This document shows positions 46,942 through 55,319 of a stretch of 64,000 nucleotides of DNA, in pieces (the stretch's first letter is position 1; every line of letters begins with the position of its first letter). Position numbers and translations under genes: made by a program. This DNA is from an uncultured Alphaproteobacteria bacterium (GTDB lineage: Bacteria; Pseudomonadota; Alphaproteobacteria; HIMB59; GCA-002718135), in NCBI GenBank assembly GCA_902570155.1, contig CACFXU010000005.1, forward strand, positions 53,293 to 117,292, given 5' to 3'. A model generated the notes under the pieces. That model saw nothing but the letters and a program-made list of their open reading frames with translations, did not search any database and was not told where the DNA came from.

Positions 46942-48093
46942 TTATATTTTTTTTAGGATTTGCCTTATGAAATCGTCATGCATGGGTTCAGGCTTCACAC
47001 ACGAAGAACGGAGCTCTACTTCCACTTTATAAATTGAAGAAATCATAGCACATTCAATTACATCTAAAACGTGAAGAGCAAGTTCTCCATTACACCTATG
47101 CATTCTATTATTTTCGATGGCGTCAATCATTTCAGCTAACCCAATACCCCTGTAGTTTGCTTGTTCAGGCGCTTCATTACTTCTTCCACTATGGTTAACA
47201 ATATTTGTTTTTCCAAGGGGTTTATCTTCGACGCTAATATCTTTCCATTCAGATCCAAACTCACCAGATATGGAAACTGGACCACCAAACATATTTGGAT
47301 CAGGAACTACTATTGAACCTTTCGTTCCATAAAGCTCCATATGATTACGTTTATGATTTAAAACATCAAATGAAATGAAACCTTGAATGATAGCTTTATT
47401 TTGAAACTCAATATTAAACATATAAGAAGTTGGAATTTCAACATTAAAAGTTTCTCCTTTTTTTGGACCAGCTTTGTATTCTCTTTTATCAGAAAATTTA
47501 GCTCCTCTTCCTCTTATATTTTTTACAGGACCTAGAAGATTAACAAGGGTGGTGAAAAAATATGGACCCATATCTATTACAGGTCCTCCTCCTTCTTGAA
47601 ACCAAGACTCAGGACTTGGATGAAAATCTTGAACGCCAGGAAAAGCAAATATAAAATTACCAGTTAGAACTTGTCCAATATCATTGTTGTCAATTAAATT
47701 TCGTGTAAGTTGCCCTCCCCCTCCTAAAAAAGTATCTGGTGCATTCCCAATGTAGAGACTATTTTTTTTTGCTAAATTTAATAATTCTTTTGCTTCATCA
47801 AACTTAACACTCATTGGTTTTTCACAATAAACATGTTTGTTTGACTCAATAGCTCTTTTAGATATTTCATAATGCGCTTGGGGAATTGTGAGATTAAGAA
47901 TGATGTCTACATTCTTGTCATTAAGTATTTCATCAACTGATAAAGGAATAATATTATATTGATCAGCTGTTTTTTTAGCGGCATCTAAATTAATATCAGC
48001 ACAAGCAACAAAATTTATATTGTTAAAATATTCCTGAGCCCGAAAGTAGGTCTCTGCGATATTACCACAACCAATTAGACCAATATTTTTCAT
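46942..48093 (-). CDS. Gfo/Idh/MocA-family NAD(P)-dependent dehydrogenase (paralogue)
   Basis: 383-residue dehydrogenase with nucleotide motif IGLIGCGNIAE at about 3-13 and EKP at 91-93. GGGPVIDMGPYFFTTLVNLLGPVKN and PDPNMFGG blocks are nearly identical to those of the dehydrogenase at 20911-22056, so the two are paralogues. It is the last gene of the IolD/CUT2 operon, after a terminator-like hairpin. Because IolD is in the same operon, an inositol 2-dehydrogenase-like role is possible. Length and sequence also fit other sugar dehydrogenases, so I give no symbol. Confidence 0.86.
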   Translation of the reverse strand: MKNIGLIGCGNIAETYFRAQEYFNNINFVACADINLDAAKKTADQYNIIPLSVDEILNDKNVDIILNLTIPQAHYEISKRAIESNKHVYCEKPMSVKFDEAKELLNLAKKNSLYIGNAPDTFLGGGGQLTRNLIDNNDIGQVLTGNFIFAFPGVQDFHPSPESWFQEGGGPVIDMGPYFFTTLVNLLGPVKNIRGRGAKFSDKREYKAGPKKGETFNVEIPTSYMFNIEFQNKAIIQGFISFDVLNHKRNHMELYGTKGSIVVPDPNMFGGPVSISGEFGSEWKDISVEDKPLGKTNIVNHSGRSNEAPEQANYRGIGLAEMIDAIENNRMHRCNGELALHVLDVIECAMISSIYKVEVELRSSCVKPEPMHDDFIRQILKKI

Positions 48094-48137
48094 AAATTGT
48101 TTCTATAAATCAATTGTAAAAAATGGAATAGTAAAAA

Positions 48138-48165
48138 AAAAGGCCGTAAAAAATTACGGCCTTTT
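48138..48165 (-). terminator. terminator-like hairpin after the CUT2 binding-protein gene
   Basis: Perfect 12-bp inverted repeat with a 4-base loop, arms AAAAGGCCGTAA and TTACGGCCTTTT, 20 bases after the binding-protein stop. On the minus strand it is followed by a U run, so it is the most classical intrinsic terminator in the set. The dehydrogenase gene starts 44 bases beyond it, on the same strand. Confidence 0.85.
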
Positions 48166-48185
48166 AAAAATAATTTTGCTTAGAT

Positions 48186-49103
48186 CTACATAAAGTCTGC
48201 AGCGTTTTCTTTAGTAACTAATACAGTTCCAGTATCAATGTTATCTGGAATGCTCTCACCATTAGCTAATTTAAGTGCATTTTCTACACCCATGTATCCC
48301 ATATTGTATGAGAATTGAGCAATAGTTGCTGACATTTCACCAGCCATTACACTTGCAGCAGCATCAGGGTTAGCATCAAATCCAACAACGACAACATCAT
48401 CTAGCATATCAGCATTTTTTAATGCTTGGATAGCACCTAGACCCATATTATCGTTAGAAGCAAAGATTGCTTTTAGATTTGGGTTACCAGTGATGATATC
48501 TTCCGTTACTGACATACCTTGTGCAGTATCCCAGTTAGCTGGAAGTTCAGCAACAATGTTCATGCCACATGCTTCAAGACCTTTGTGTGATCCTTCAGCT
48601 CTGTGTTGACCAGTAGTTTGCGTGATCATTCCTTGAAGGATTGCAACATCAGAACCACTTGGAACATTATCACAAATGTATTGAGCAGCTAAAGCAGCAC
48701 CATTGATATTGTTTGTACCAATGAAAGTTACACCTTCATTAATTCCATTAGTATCAATGTATACAACTGGAACACCTGAAGCCATTGCATCATCAAGAAT
48801 TGGTGCAACTGCGTTAGGGTCAGTTGGTGCAATCGCTATACCGTCTACACCTTTAGCAATTTGGTCTTCAATTTGCGCTACCTGAGCCATAACATCACTC
48901 TCTTGTGGTGGTGAAAGGATAATAAGGTTTACACCTAATTCTTCAGCAGCATCTTTAGCACCAGCTTCAACTGAAGCCCAAAAAGGGTTTCCAGCACCTG
49001 GTCCTTTAGTACTTAGCATAATTGTTTTTGCATGTGAGCCTGCTAAAAGACTACCTGAAAAAAACAATACAGAAGTAGTAATTATAGAAATAAAAAATTT
49101 CAT
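48186..49103 (-). CDS. sugar ABC transporter solute-binding protein (CUT2, RbsB-like)
   Basis: 305-residue periplasmic binding protein with a signal peptide of about 24 residues (ending SGSLLAGSHA). The mature part has MLSTKGPGAGNPFWASVEAGAKDAA, GVDGIAIAPTDPNAVAPILDDAMASGVPVVYIDT and VVGFDANPDAAASVMAGE, all typical of ribose- or inositol-type binding proteins. GGAGGAAAAAUG gives a strong start. It follows its ATPase and permease genes and precedes the Gfo/Idh gene. With IolD upstream, an inositol or related cyclitol ligand is a reasonable guess. Confidence 0.91.
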   Translation of the reverse strand: MKFFISIITTSVLFFSGSLLAGSHAKTIMLSTKGPGAGNPFWASVEAGAKDAAEELGVNLIILSPPQESDVMAQVAQIEDQIAKGVDGIAIAPTDPNAVAPILDDAMASGVPVVYIDTNGINEGVTFIGTNNINGAALAAQYICDNVPSGSDVAILQGMITQTTGQHRAEGSHKGLEACGMNIVAELPANWDTAQGMSVTEDIITGNPNLKAIFASNDNMGLGAIQALKNADMLDDVVVVGFDANPDAAASVMAGEMSATIAQFSYNMGYMGVENALKLANGESIPDNIDTGTVLVTKENAADFM

Positions 49104-49192
49104 TTTTCCTCCTAAAATTTTTTTCTAACCATTAATCAAAAATGAATTTCTAATCAAGTGACTGTTTGTCAGAAAATGATTATTTTTTGATA

Positions 49193-50200
49193 TTATGTTC
49201 TGGTTGCAAGTTGTCTTCTTAGAACATCGATATAAACAGCCAAAATAATAATTGACCCAATAAGAACTTGTTGCCAAAAAACACTAACATTCATTAGATT
49301 TAGACCATTTCGGAGTATACCCATAATCATGACTCCAGCAAATACACCTAAAACAGTTCCTCTACCCCCAAAGAAGCTTGCTCCACCTATAATGACTGCT
49401 GCAATCGCATCTAGCTCAGATTGTAAACCAGCATTTGGATAAGCAGAATTCGTTCTTCCAGCTAAAATTAAACCTCCAATACCAGCCAAGAAACCACAAA
49501 GGGTGTAAACTACGATTAAAATTCGATCTACATTAATACCTGCTGCCCTAGCTGCTCCTGGGTTACCTCCAATCGCATAAATCCATTTACCTATTCTTGT
49601 ATGATTTAAAAATATCCAAAAGATAAAAAATATTACAATCATTAAAATTAAACTTGTGGGTATATACTCTCTAGCGCCTTCTCCAAAAATTACATCTAGT
49701 TTAATTTTACCATTTCCTATAACTCGAATCTGTTCAGCAAAACCTGTTATTGGAACGCCTCCAGAAATAAGGTTTCCAATTCCTCTAAATATATAAAGCG
49801 TCCCTAGTGTCATTATGAATGGATGAGGCATTCGAAGTAAGGTAATTCCAATACCATTAAACATACCACACAAAAATCCAATTGCTGGGGCAACTAACAT
49901 GACAACGTACCAAGGCATTCCTGCCTTCGAAGCAATAGCGAGTCCCATTAATGATAACATAATAATTGAACCGACTGATAGATCTATACCTGCAGTTACA
50001 ATGACCATAAAGACACCAAGTGCTAACATAGACTGCCAAGAAACTTGTTTAAAAATATTTGTTACATTTCTCCATGATAAAAAAACATCAGGTTGCAACA
50101 AATGCAAAACAGCTATCATTATTAGGATAAGTAATAAGATTCCATATCTTTCAAAAAAAGGAATAAGTCTGACAAATAAAGATTCTTGATTCTTATCCAT
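49193..50200 (-). CDS. sugar ABC transporter permease (CUT2, RbsC-like)
   Basis: 335-residue permease started at the ATG at 50200, overlapping the ATPase stop as TAATG; the longer reading from 50224 would lie inside the ATPase gene. It has about ten hydrophobic segments and family blocks TAGIDLSVGSIIMLSLMGLA, GMFNGIGITLLRMPHPFIMTLGTLYIFRG and AIAAVIIGGASFFGGRGTVLGVFAG. It works with the adjacent ATPase and binding protein. Confidence 0.92.
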   Translation of the reverse strand: MDKNQESLFVRLIPFFERYGILLLILIMIAVLHLLQPDVFLSWRNVTNIFKQVSWQSMLALGVFMVIVTAGIDLSVGSIIMLSLMGLAIASKAGMPWYVVMLVAPAIGFLCGMFNGIGITLLRMPHPFIMTLGTLYIFRGIGNLISGGVPITGFAEQIRVIGNGKIKLDVIFGEGAREYIPTSLILMIVIFFIFWIFLNHTRIGKWIYAIGGNPGAARAAGINVDRILIVVYTLCGFLAGIGGLILAGRTNSAYPNAGLQSELDAIAAVIIGGASFFGGRGTVLGVFAGVMIMGILRNGLNLMNVSVFWQQVLIGSIIILAVYIDVLRRQLATRT

Positions 50201-50946
50201 TAATCTTTTTTCCCCATGATCCATCCAATCACTTCGTCCCTTGAAGTGTTTTTTAATTCTGATTCAGCGAAGTTTGTTCCTTGAAAAAGTGCCATTACGC
50301 GATCACAAACAGTAAAAATATCATCCATTCGATGGCTAATTACTATTACACTAACACCTAACTTTTTAAGATTTAAAATTAAGTCTAAAACTTTCCCAAC
50401 TTCCTTAACAGCAAGTGCTGCTGTTGGTTCATCCATCAATACAATTTTTGCATTAAAAGCTGTAGCTCTAGCAATTGCAACTGCCTGTCTTTGTCCACCT
50501 GATAATTCTTCAACTTTTTGATCAGCACTTTTTACATTTATTTTTAGTTTTGCAAGATGTTCTTCGGTTAACTGTTTTCTTTTTTTATGATCTAAAAAAT
50601 TGAATGGACCAACTTTTCTTGTTGGTTCTCTTCCTAGAAAAATATTATCACCGATAGGGAGATTCCCAGCTAGCGCTAAATCTTGATATACCATTTCTAA
50701 GCCCAAATTTTGTGAGTCTCTGGGACTATTTAAAGTTACTTTTTCCTTATCAAAAAAAAGTGAACCTTCGCTTGGCTTATATAATCCTGATAAAACTTTC
50801 ATTAATGTAGATTTCCCAGCACCGTTATCGCCGACGACACCAAGAACCTCACCTTTATTTAAATGAAGATCTACATTTTGAAGAGCTGTAATAGTACCAA
50901 AAAATTTCGAAACTGATTTAGCTTCTAGTACTAAGTTATCTGACAT
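50200..50946 (-). CDS. sugar ABC transporter ATP-binding protein (CUT2, single-domain)
   Basis: 248-residue ATPase with Walker A GDNGAGKST at 39-47, signature LSGGQ at 148-152 and Walker B IVLMDEP at 168-174 followed by TAALAVKEVG. As in the other CUT2 system here, only one nucleotide-binding domain is present, so a homodimer is expected. It is 20 bases after the hydroxyacid dehydrogenase gene, which joins the importer to the IolD operon. Confidence 0.92.
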   Translation of the reverse strand: MSDNLVLEAKSVSKFFGTITALQNVDLHLNKGEVLGVVGDNGAGKSTLMKVLSGLYKPSEGSLFFDKEKVTLNSPRDSQNLGLEMVYQDLALAGNLPIGDNIFLGREPTRKVGPFNFLDHKKRKQLTEEHLAKLKINVKSADQKVEELSGGQRQAVAIARATAFNAKIVLMDEPTAALAVKEVGKVLDLILNLKKLGVSVIVISHRMDDIFTVCDRVMALFQGTNFAESELKNTSRDEVIGWIMGKKD

Positions 50947-50966
50947 AGTGTGTTTTTAAATAAATT

Positions 50967-51995
50967 TTAATTAATATCAACTGGTTTTGAACGTAAATAC
51001 TTAACAGTTTCTCTTTCAGCTTTTTTGCATAATTTAGGAGGCAGGCCTTTTGAAATAAGTTTTAAATCTTGAATTACTAATTCACCCATCTCTTTAAACG
51101 CGCTGTCTAATGCGCCGGCTCTATGTGGAGAAAAAATTACATTTTTGAGTTTTCTTAATTTATGTTTTTTAGGAAATGGTTCTTGTGGAAAAACATCAAT
51201 GGCAGCAAACACATTTCTATTTTTCAAAAAATTAAAAAAATCATCAAAATTTATTATGGCTGCTCTACTCATTAAGACAAACACTGATCCATCTTTTATT
51301 AATTTAAGTTTAGAAGAATTAATCATTGATTCATTAGAGGAAGTAATGGAAGCCAATACATAAATGATATCAGCATTTTTGAGTAACGAATTTAAACTGG
51401 TTGGCTTAACATCAAATTTTTCGATTTCTTTATTGGGAATCCAAGGATCATAGGCAATGATGTTATTAGAGAATGCTTTGAGTATAGGAATAAGTGATTT
51501 AGCTAAATCACCAAAACCAATTAAACCAAATGTTTTATTTTTTATTAAAAAATTATTCTGACTTATTGCACCACCATATTTTTCTTTTTTTGAAATAAAG
51601 TCTGAGTGAGCAATATGGATACTTCTAGCTATAGATAAAGTAAGACCCATTGCCATTTCAGCAACAGGTTGAGCAAACACAGGCGATGTTGCTAAAACAT
51701 GTATTCCTTTTCTAAAACAATAATCGTAATCCATATTGTCCATAAAATTGCTTTCTACATTAAATATTGCTTTAAGTTTTGTAGATTTAGAAATTAAGGA
51801 TGAAGGTAAATTGGGTTGCCCAAAGATATATTCTGCCTTTGGTAAATTTTTTTCATAAAAATTATTTTTATTTTTATTTGGGGCAGTAATAAGTTTAAAA
51901 TTATTTTTTAAGTATTTTAAATTTTCTTTAGAAAAAAGTAGGTCCATTGTTCTTGGATATGGATCTAATAAAATTATAGGCTTGTTTTGACTCAT
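50967..51995 (-). CDS. D-isomer-specific 2-hydroxyacid dehydrogenase family protein
   Basis: 342-residue NAD-dependent dehydrogenase of the phosphoglycerate dehydrogenase-like family. The Rossmann motif is GLIGFGDLAKSL. The catalytic residues appear as R in FVLMSRAAII, E in VFPQEPFP and H in SPHRAGAL. The more usual NTARG is replaced by MSRAA. No ACT domain is present, so it is not a full serine-pathway SerA. It lies between iolD and the CUT2 ATPase gene and probably acts on a sugar or cyclitol acid. Confidence 0.85.
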   Translation of the reverse strand: MSQNKPIILLDPYPRTMDLLFSKENLKYLKNNFKLITAPNKNKNNFYEKNLPKAEYIFGQPNLPSSLISKSTKLKAIFNVESNFMDNMDYDYCFRKGIHVLATSPVFAQPVAEMAMGLTLSIARSIHIAHSDFISKKEKYGGAISQNNFLIKNKTFGLIGFGDLAKSLIPILKAFSNNIIAYDPWIPNKEIEKFDVKPTSLNSLLKNADIIYVLASITSSNESMINSSKLKLIKDGSVFVLMSRAAIINFDDFFNFLKNRNVFAAIDVFPQEPFPKKHKLRKLKNVIFSPHRAGALDSAFKEMGELVIQDLKLISKGLPPKLCKKAERETVKYLRSKPVDIN

Positions 51996-52031
51996 ACAAT
52001 TTTTAAAATTTAGAAAAAGAAATTTATTTTT

Positions 52032-53876
52032 TTATACGCCCTTACGTTGTTTATTTTTTCCTTCTAAAAATTCGTTAAGAGCTGATTTCTTACCTTCGGT
52101 ATCATCCACTTCAAGTGTTGGACTTTCCCAAAAAGCTGTTCCTTCTAACCATTCATATCCATCTGTTTTCATAGAAATTACGTATGTTTTGTCTGATTCT
52201 TTTGCTCTTTTGAAAGCAGCCTCTAATTCTGAAATAGATTTAACAGTCTCACCATTTGCCCCCATACTTTTTGCGTGAGCTTCAAAATCTACAAACTGTA
52301 CATTTGTCGCTCTTGCAGCATTGAGATTGCAAAGATATTCATTGCCACCTTTTGCTAATTGCAATCTATTGATAACCATGTGACCACCATTATCACAAAC
52401 AACTATAATTAATTTTTTATCATATAAAACTGAACTGTAGATATCGCTGTTTTGTAAGAGGTATGAACCATCGCCTACAAATACAATTACATCTTGTTCA
52501 GGTTTTGCCATTTTGATTCCAAGTGCACCTGATATTTCATAACTCATGCAACTAAACCCCCATTCAGTTTCAAAGGTATTTAGTTCTTTAGGTTTCCATA
52601 TTTGAACCACTTCTCCAACTAACCCTCCAGCTGCAGTGACCACAATATCTGATGGATCTGAGTTTCTATAAACTGCACCTACAGCATGAGCATAGGATGG
52701 TAATTCTTGATTTGTTGGTCCACTTTCTTTGGCAACATATTCATCCCATTTATTTCTTTCCTCAATTGAACGCTGGTACCAATTATCTGGTGCTTTCCAA
52801 TCTCCTAATGCTTTTGATAATTCTTGAAGTCCAATTTTTGCATCACTTACAACAGGAGTAGCGCGATGTTTTGTAGTATCAAATCGTGAAGTATTTATTG
52901 ATACAAGTTGAAAATTTTCATTTTCAAAATTAGTCCAAGAGCCAGTTGTAAAGTCTCCTAACTTTGTTCCCACAGCTAGTGCTAAATCTGTATCGGTAGC
53001 AAGGTTATTAGATGAGCCTTCCCCTAAGCATCCAATTGCACTTATATAATAAGGATCATCTTTTTTCATACAACCAATACCCATCACAGTTGCTGTTACA
53101 GGAATATTATGTTTTTTTGCAAAAGCGGAAATCTCCCCTTCTGCTTCTGAATATAAAACACCTCCACCTGAAATAATAATAGGTTGTTTAGATTGTTTTA
53201 ATTTATCAGCTGCCTTTTGTATTTGATTTGGATCAGGATGAATTCTTCTAATTTCATGAATTTTTTCTTCAAAAAAAATTTCAGGATAATCATACGCTTC
53301 TCCTTGAACATCTTGAGACATAGAAATTACTGCTGGGCCACAGTCTGCAGGATCAAGCATTACATTAATTGCTTGAGGTAAAGATGTTAAAATTTGTTCA
53401 GGTCTAGTAATTCGATCAAAATATCTTGATACAGATTTAAATGAATCATTTTGAGTTTCTGAAGGAGAATTAAAATGTTCTACTTGTTGTAAAACAGGAT
53501 CCGGAAAACGACTAGAAAATGTATCACCTGGTAAAAGTAAAATTGGAAGTCTATTACTTAAAGCAACTGCAGCAGCTGTAACCATATTAGTAGAACCAGG
53601 TCCAACAGATGAAGTTGCTACAAATATTTGTTGTCTTCTTTTGGCACGAGCATATGCAATACCTGTTAGTGCCATATTTTGTTCATGATGACCTCTGTAT
53701 CCAGGAAGTTCATTTTGATATTCTTCCATGGCTTGTCCAATACAAGCAACATTACCATGGCCATAAATACCGAAAGCACCTGGAAATAATGGTACTTTTT
53801 TTCCATTAATTAAAATTTTTTGCATAGTTAAATATTTAATTAATGCATGTGAACATGACATTCTAACTGTTTTCAT
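52032..53876 (-). CDS. iolD: 3D-(3,5/4)-trihydroxycyclohexane-1,2-dione hydrolase (IolD-type ThDP enzyme)
   Basis: Thiamine-diphosphate enzyme that in inositol catabolism opens the ring of the cyclohexane-dione to 5-deoxy-glucuronate. The 614-residue length fits IolD. The opening MKTVRMSCSHALIKYL, IYGHGNVACIGQAMEE, GHHEQNMALTGIAYARAK, VATSSVGPGSTNMVTAAA and QDVQGEAYDYPE follow IolD closely and differ from acetolactate synthases. ThDP-binding VGDGSYLLQNSDI lies toward the end. IolB, IolC and IolE genes are not in the window, so the pathway is incomplete here. It heads an operon continuing through a dehydrogenase and a CUT2 importer. Confidence 0.88.
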   Translation of the reverse strand: MKTVRMSCSHALIKYLTMQKILINGKKVPLFPGAFGIYGHGNVACIGQAMEEYQNELPGYRGHHEQNMALTGIAYARAKRRQQIFVATSSVGPGSTNMVTAAAVALSNRLPILLLPGDTFSSRFPDPVLQQVEHFNSPSETQNDSFKSVSRYFDRITRPEQILTSLPQAINVMLDPADCGPAVISMSQDVQGEAYDYPEIFFEEKIHEIRRIHPDPNQIQKAADKLKQSKQPIIISGGGVLYSEAEGEISAFAKKHNIPVTATVMGIGCMKKDDPYYISAIGCLGEGSSNNLATDTDLALAVGTKLGDFTTGSWTNFENENFQLVSINTSRFDTTKHRATPVVSDAKIGLQELSKALGDWKAPDNWYQRSIEERNKWDEYVAKESGPTNQELPSYAHAVGAVYRNSDPSDIVVTAAGGLVGEVVQIWKPKELNTFETEWGFSCMSYEISGALGIKMAKPEQDVIVFVGDGSYLLQNSDIYSSVLYDKKLIIVVCDNGGHMVINRLQLAKGGNEYLCNLNAARATNVQFVDFEAHAKSMGANGETVKSISELEAAFKRAKESDKTYVISMKTDGYEWLEGTAFWESPTLEVDDTEGKKSALNEFLEGKNKQRKGV

Positions 53877-53976
53877 ATGTTCCTTTCACAAAAAAAATAG
53901 ATACTATTATAATAAAAAAATAATTTAAAGAGTTAAACAATTTATTTTTCTAATATTTTAGAATATAAAATTATTC
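53877..53976. promoter_or_regulatory. divergent promoter region between iolD and a hydroxyacid dehydrogenase gene
   Basis: 100 bases between two divergent genes, very A/T rich, expected to drive both. An AGGAAC ribosome site for iolD lies at its left end. I cannot assign promoter boxes reliably and see no strong dyad. Confidence 0.5.
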
Positions 53977-54942
53977 ATGAAAGTTGGGGTTGTTGGTGAA
54001 ATTCATCCAAGTGGATATGAGATATTTGATAAAAATAATATTGAATACTTTGTCACTAATAATATTGATGAAAATCATCTAATAGAAAAATTAAAAGATG
54101 TGGATGGTATTGTTGTAAGAACGGCGGAAATAAATAGAAAAATTCTCTCTCAAGCAAAGAACTTAAAAATTGTTGCAAGGCATGGTGTTGGCTATGACAA
54201 TGTAGATATTGAATATTTAAATAATAATAAGATAGCTATGGCTATTACTGGAAGAGCAAATGCGACCAGCGTGGCTGAACATGTAATGACAATGATGCTT
54301 TGTTTAACAAAAAATATTTTTGAATCAGATAGATTAGTTAAATTAGGTAAATTTCAAGAAAAGGGTAATCTACCCAACTACTTTGAACTCTATAATAAAA
54401 AAATTTTAATTCTTGGTTTTGGTCGAATAGGAAAAGCTCTAGCAAAGAGATGTAGTGGGTTTGAAATGGAAATTTATGTGCATGATCCTTTTCTTTCAGA
54501 TGAAGAAATAAAAAATAATAAATGTATCCCAATCAATAAAGAAGAAGGCTTTAAAATTGCTGATTATATAAGTATCCATTTACCTTTAAATGAAGAAACT
54601 AAAAATTTGATTTCTTTTGATCAATTTGAAACCTTTAAATCAAATTTAATTTTAATTAATACAGCAAGAGGCGGTATAATTAATGAAGATGCTTTATATG
54701 AAGCTTTAAAAAATAAAAAAATTTTTGGAGCTGGTGTTGATGTATTTGAAAAAGAACCACCTATAGAAAATCATAAACTTTTTTCTGTAAATAATACTTT
54801 GCTAACTCCTCATAACGCTGCTTTAACTTTAGAATGTAGAAAAAGAATGTCAGTGGAATCGTGTGAAAATGTTTTTGATTTTTTAACTAAAAGTAAAAAC
54901 TTAAATAAAAGTAATATTATAAATCTAAATATTTTTAATTAA
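53977..54942 (+). CDS. D-isomer-specific 2-hydroxyacid dehydrogenase (PGDH-like)
   Basis: 321-residue NAD-dependent dehydrogenase. It has VARHGVGYDNVDI, the Rossmann motif LILGFGRIGKALAKR, and the catalytic set R in NTARGGIIN, E in VFEKEPP and H in LLTPHNAAL. No ACT domain is present. It is closer to textbook PGDH-like enzymes than the dehydrogenase at 50967-51995. It is transcribed away from iolD and converges with the Rieske-fold gene (4-base overlap). A role in sugar-acid or glycerate-type metabolism is likely; exact substrate unknown. Confidence 0.87.
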   Translation: MKVGVVGEIHPSGYEIFDKNNIEYFVTNNIDENHLIEKLKDVDGIVVRTAEINRKILSQAKNLKIVARHGVGYDNVDIEYLNNNKIAMAITGRANATSVAEHVMTMMLCLTKNIFESDRLVKLGKFQEKGNLPNYFELYNKKILILGFGRIGKALAKRCSGFEMEIYVHDPFLSDEEIKNNKCIPINKEEGFKIADYISIHLPLNEETKNLISFDQFETFKSNLILINTARGGIINEDALYEALKNKKIFGAGVDVFEKEPPIENHKLFSVNNTLLTPHNAALTLECRKRMSVESCENVFDFLTKSKNLNKSNIINLNIFN

Positions 54943-55259
54943 ATATTAAGGTAAAGATTTCCATCTTCTTCTGTAATATCAAATATTTTTAATGGGCTCT
55001 GTTCTAAATCAGAAATAGAATCTCCAGATACAATACTAAATTTATTTCCGCATGTTGGGCACTCTAGTTCTTCACCTTCAATACTAGATTCACTTAATAA
55101 AGTTTTTTCTGCACAAGGGCAATTTCCTTCAGTTGCAAAAAAGCCAGACTCAAGTCTATAAATTGCATAATTTACATCGTCGTATTCAAAATTTTCAACT
55201 GAGCCAACATCAATATCGTCAACTTCACCTATTAAGATTGGCTCTATTTCGTCATTCAT
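54939..55259 (-). CDS. MocE/NirD-like Rieske-fold ferredoxin with four-cysteine site
   Basis: 106-residue small soluble protein. DVGSVENFEYDDVNYAIYRL and FFATEGNCPC, then ELECPTCGNKFSIVSGD, follow the layout of Rieske-type ferredoxins of the MocE/NirD group. Those have C-x-H and C-x-x-H metal sites; here they read C47-P-C49 and C67-P-T-C70 with 17 residues between. Both histidine ligands are thus replaced by cysteine. It could hold an all-cysteine [2Fe-2S] cluster or zinc. The gene is 60 bases after the FMN dehydrogenase gene on the same strand. Electron donor to the di-iron enzyme at 42147-43124 is a hypothesis. Confidence 0.75.
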   Translation of the reverse strand: MNDEIEPILIGEVDDIDVGSVENFEYDDVNYAIYRLESGFFATEGNCPCAEKTLLSESSIEGEELECPTCGNKFSIVSGDSISDLEQSPLKIFDITEEDGNLYLNI

Positions 55260-55319
55260 AAAAAATTTGTAAAATAAAATTGAATTAGAATAAATATTTT
55301 TTTTAAGAAAGTTGTTGAT

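Noticed and set aside
46942..48093. Naming the dehydrogenase iolG
   Set aside because: It shares an operon with iolD, but its closest visible relative is the ThuB-like paralogue at 20911, and at 383 residues it is longer than typical IolG. The evidence does not support a specific symbol.
52032..53876. Acetolactate synthase (IlvB) identity for the ThDP enzyme
   Set aside because: The N-terminal blocks, the GHHEQNMA region and QDVQGEAYDYPE follow IolD, and no ilvN gene is adjacent.
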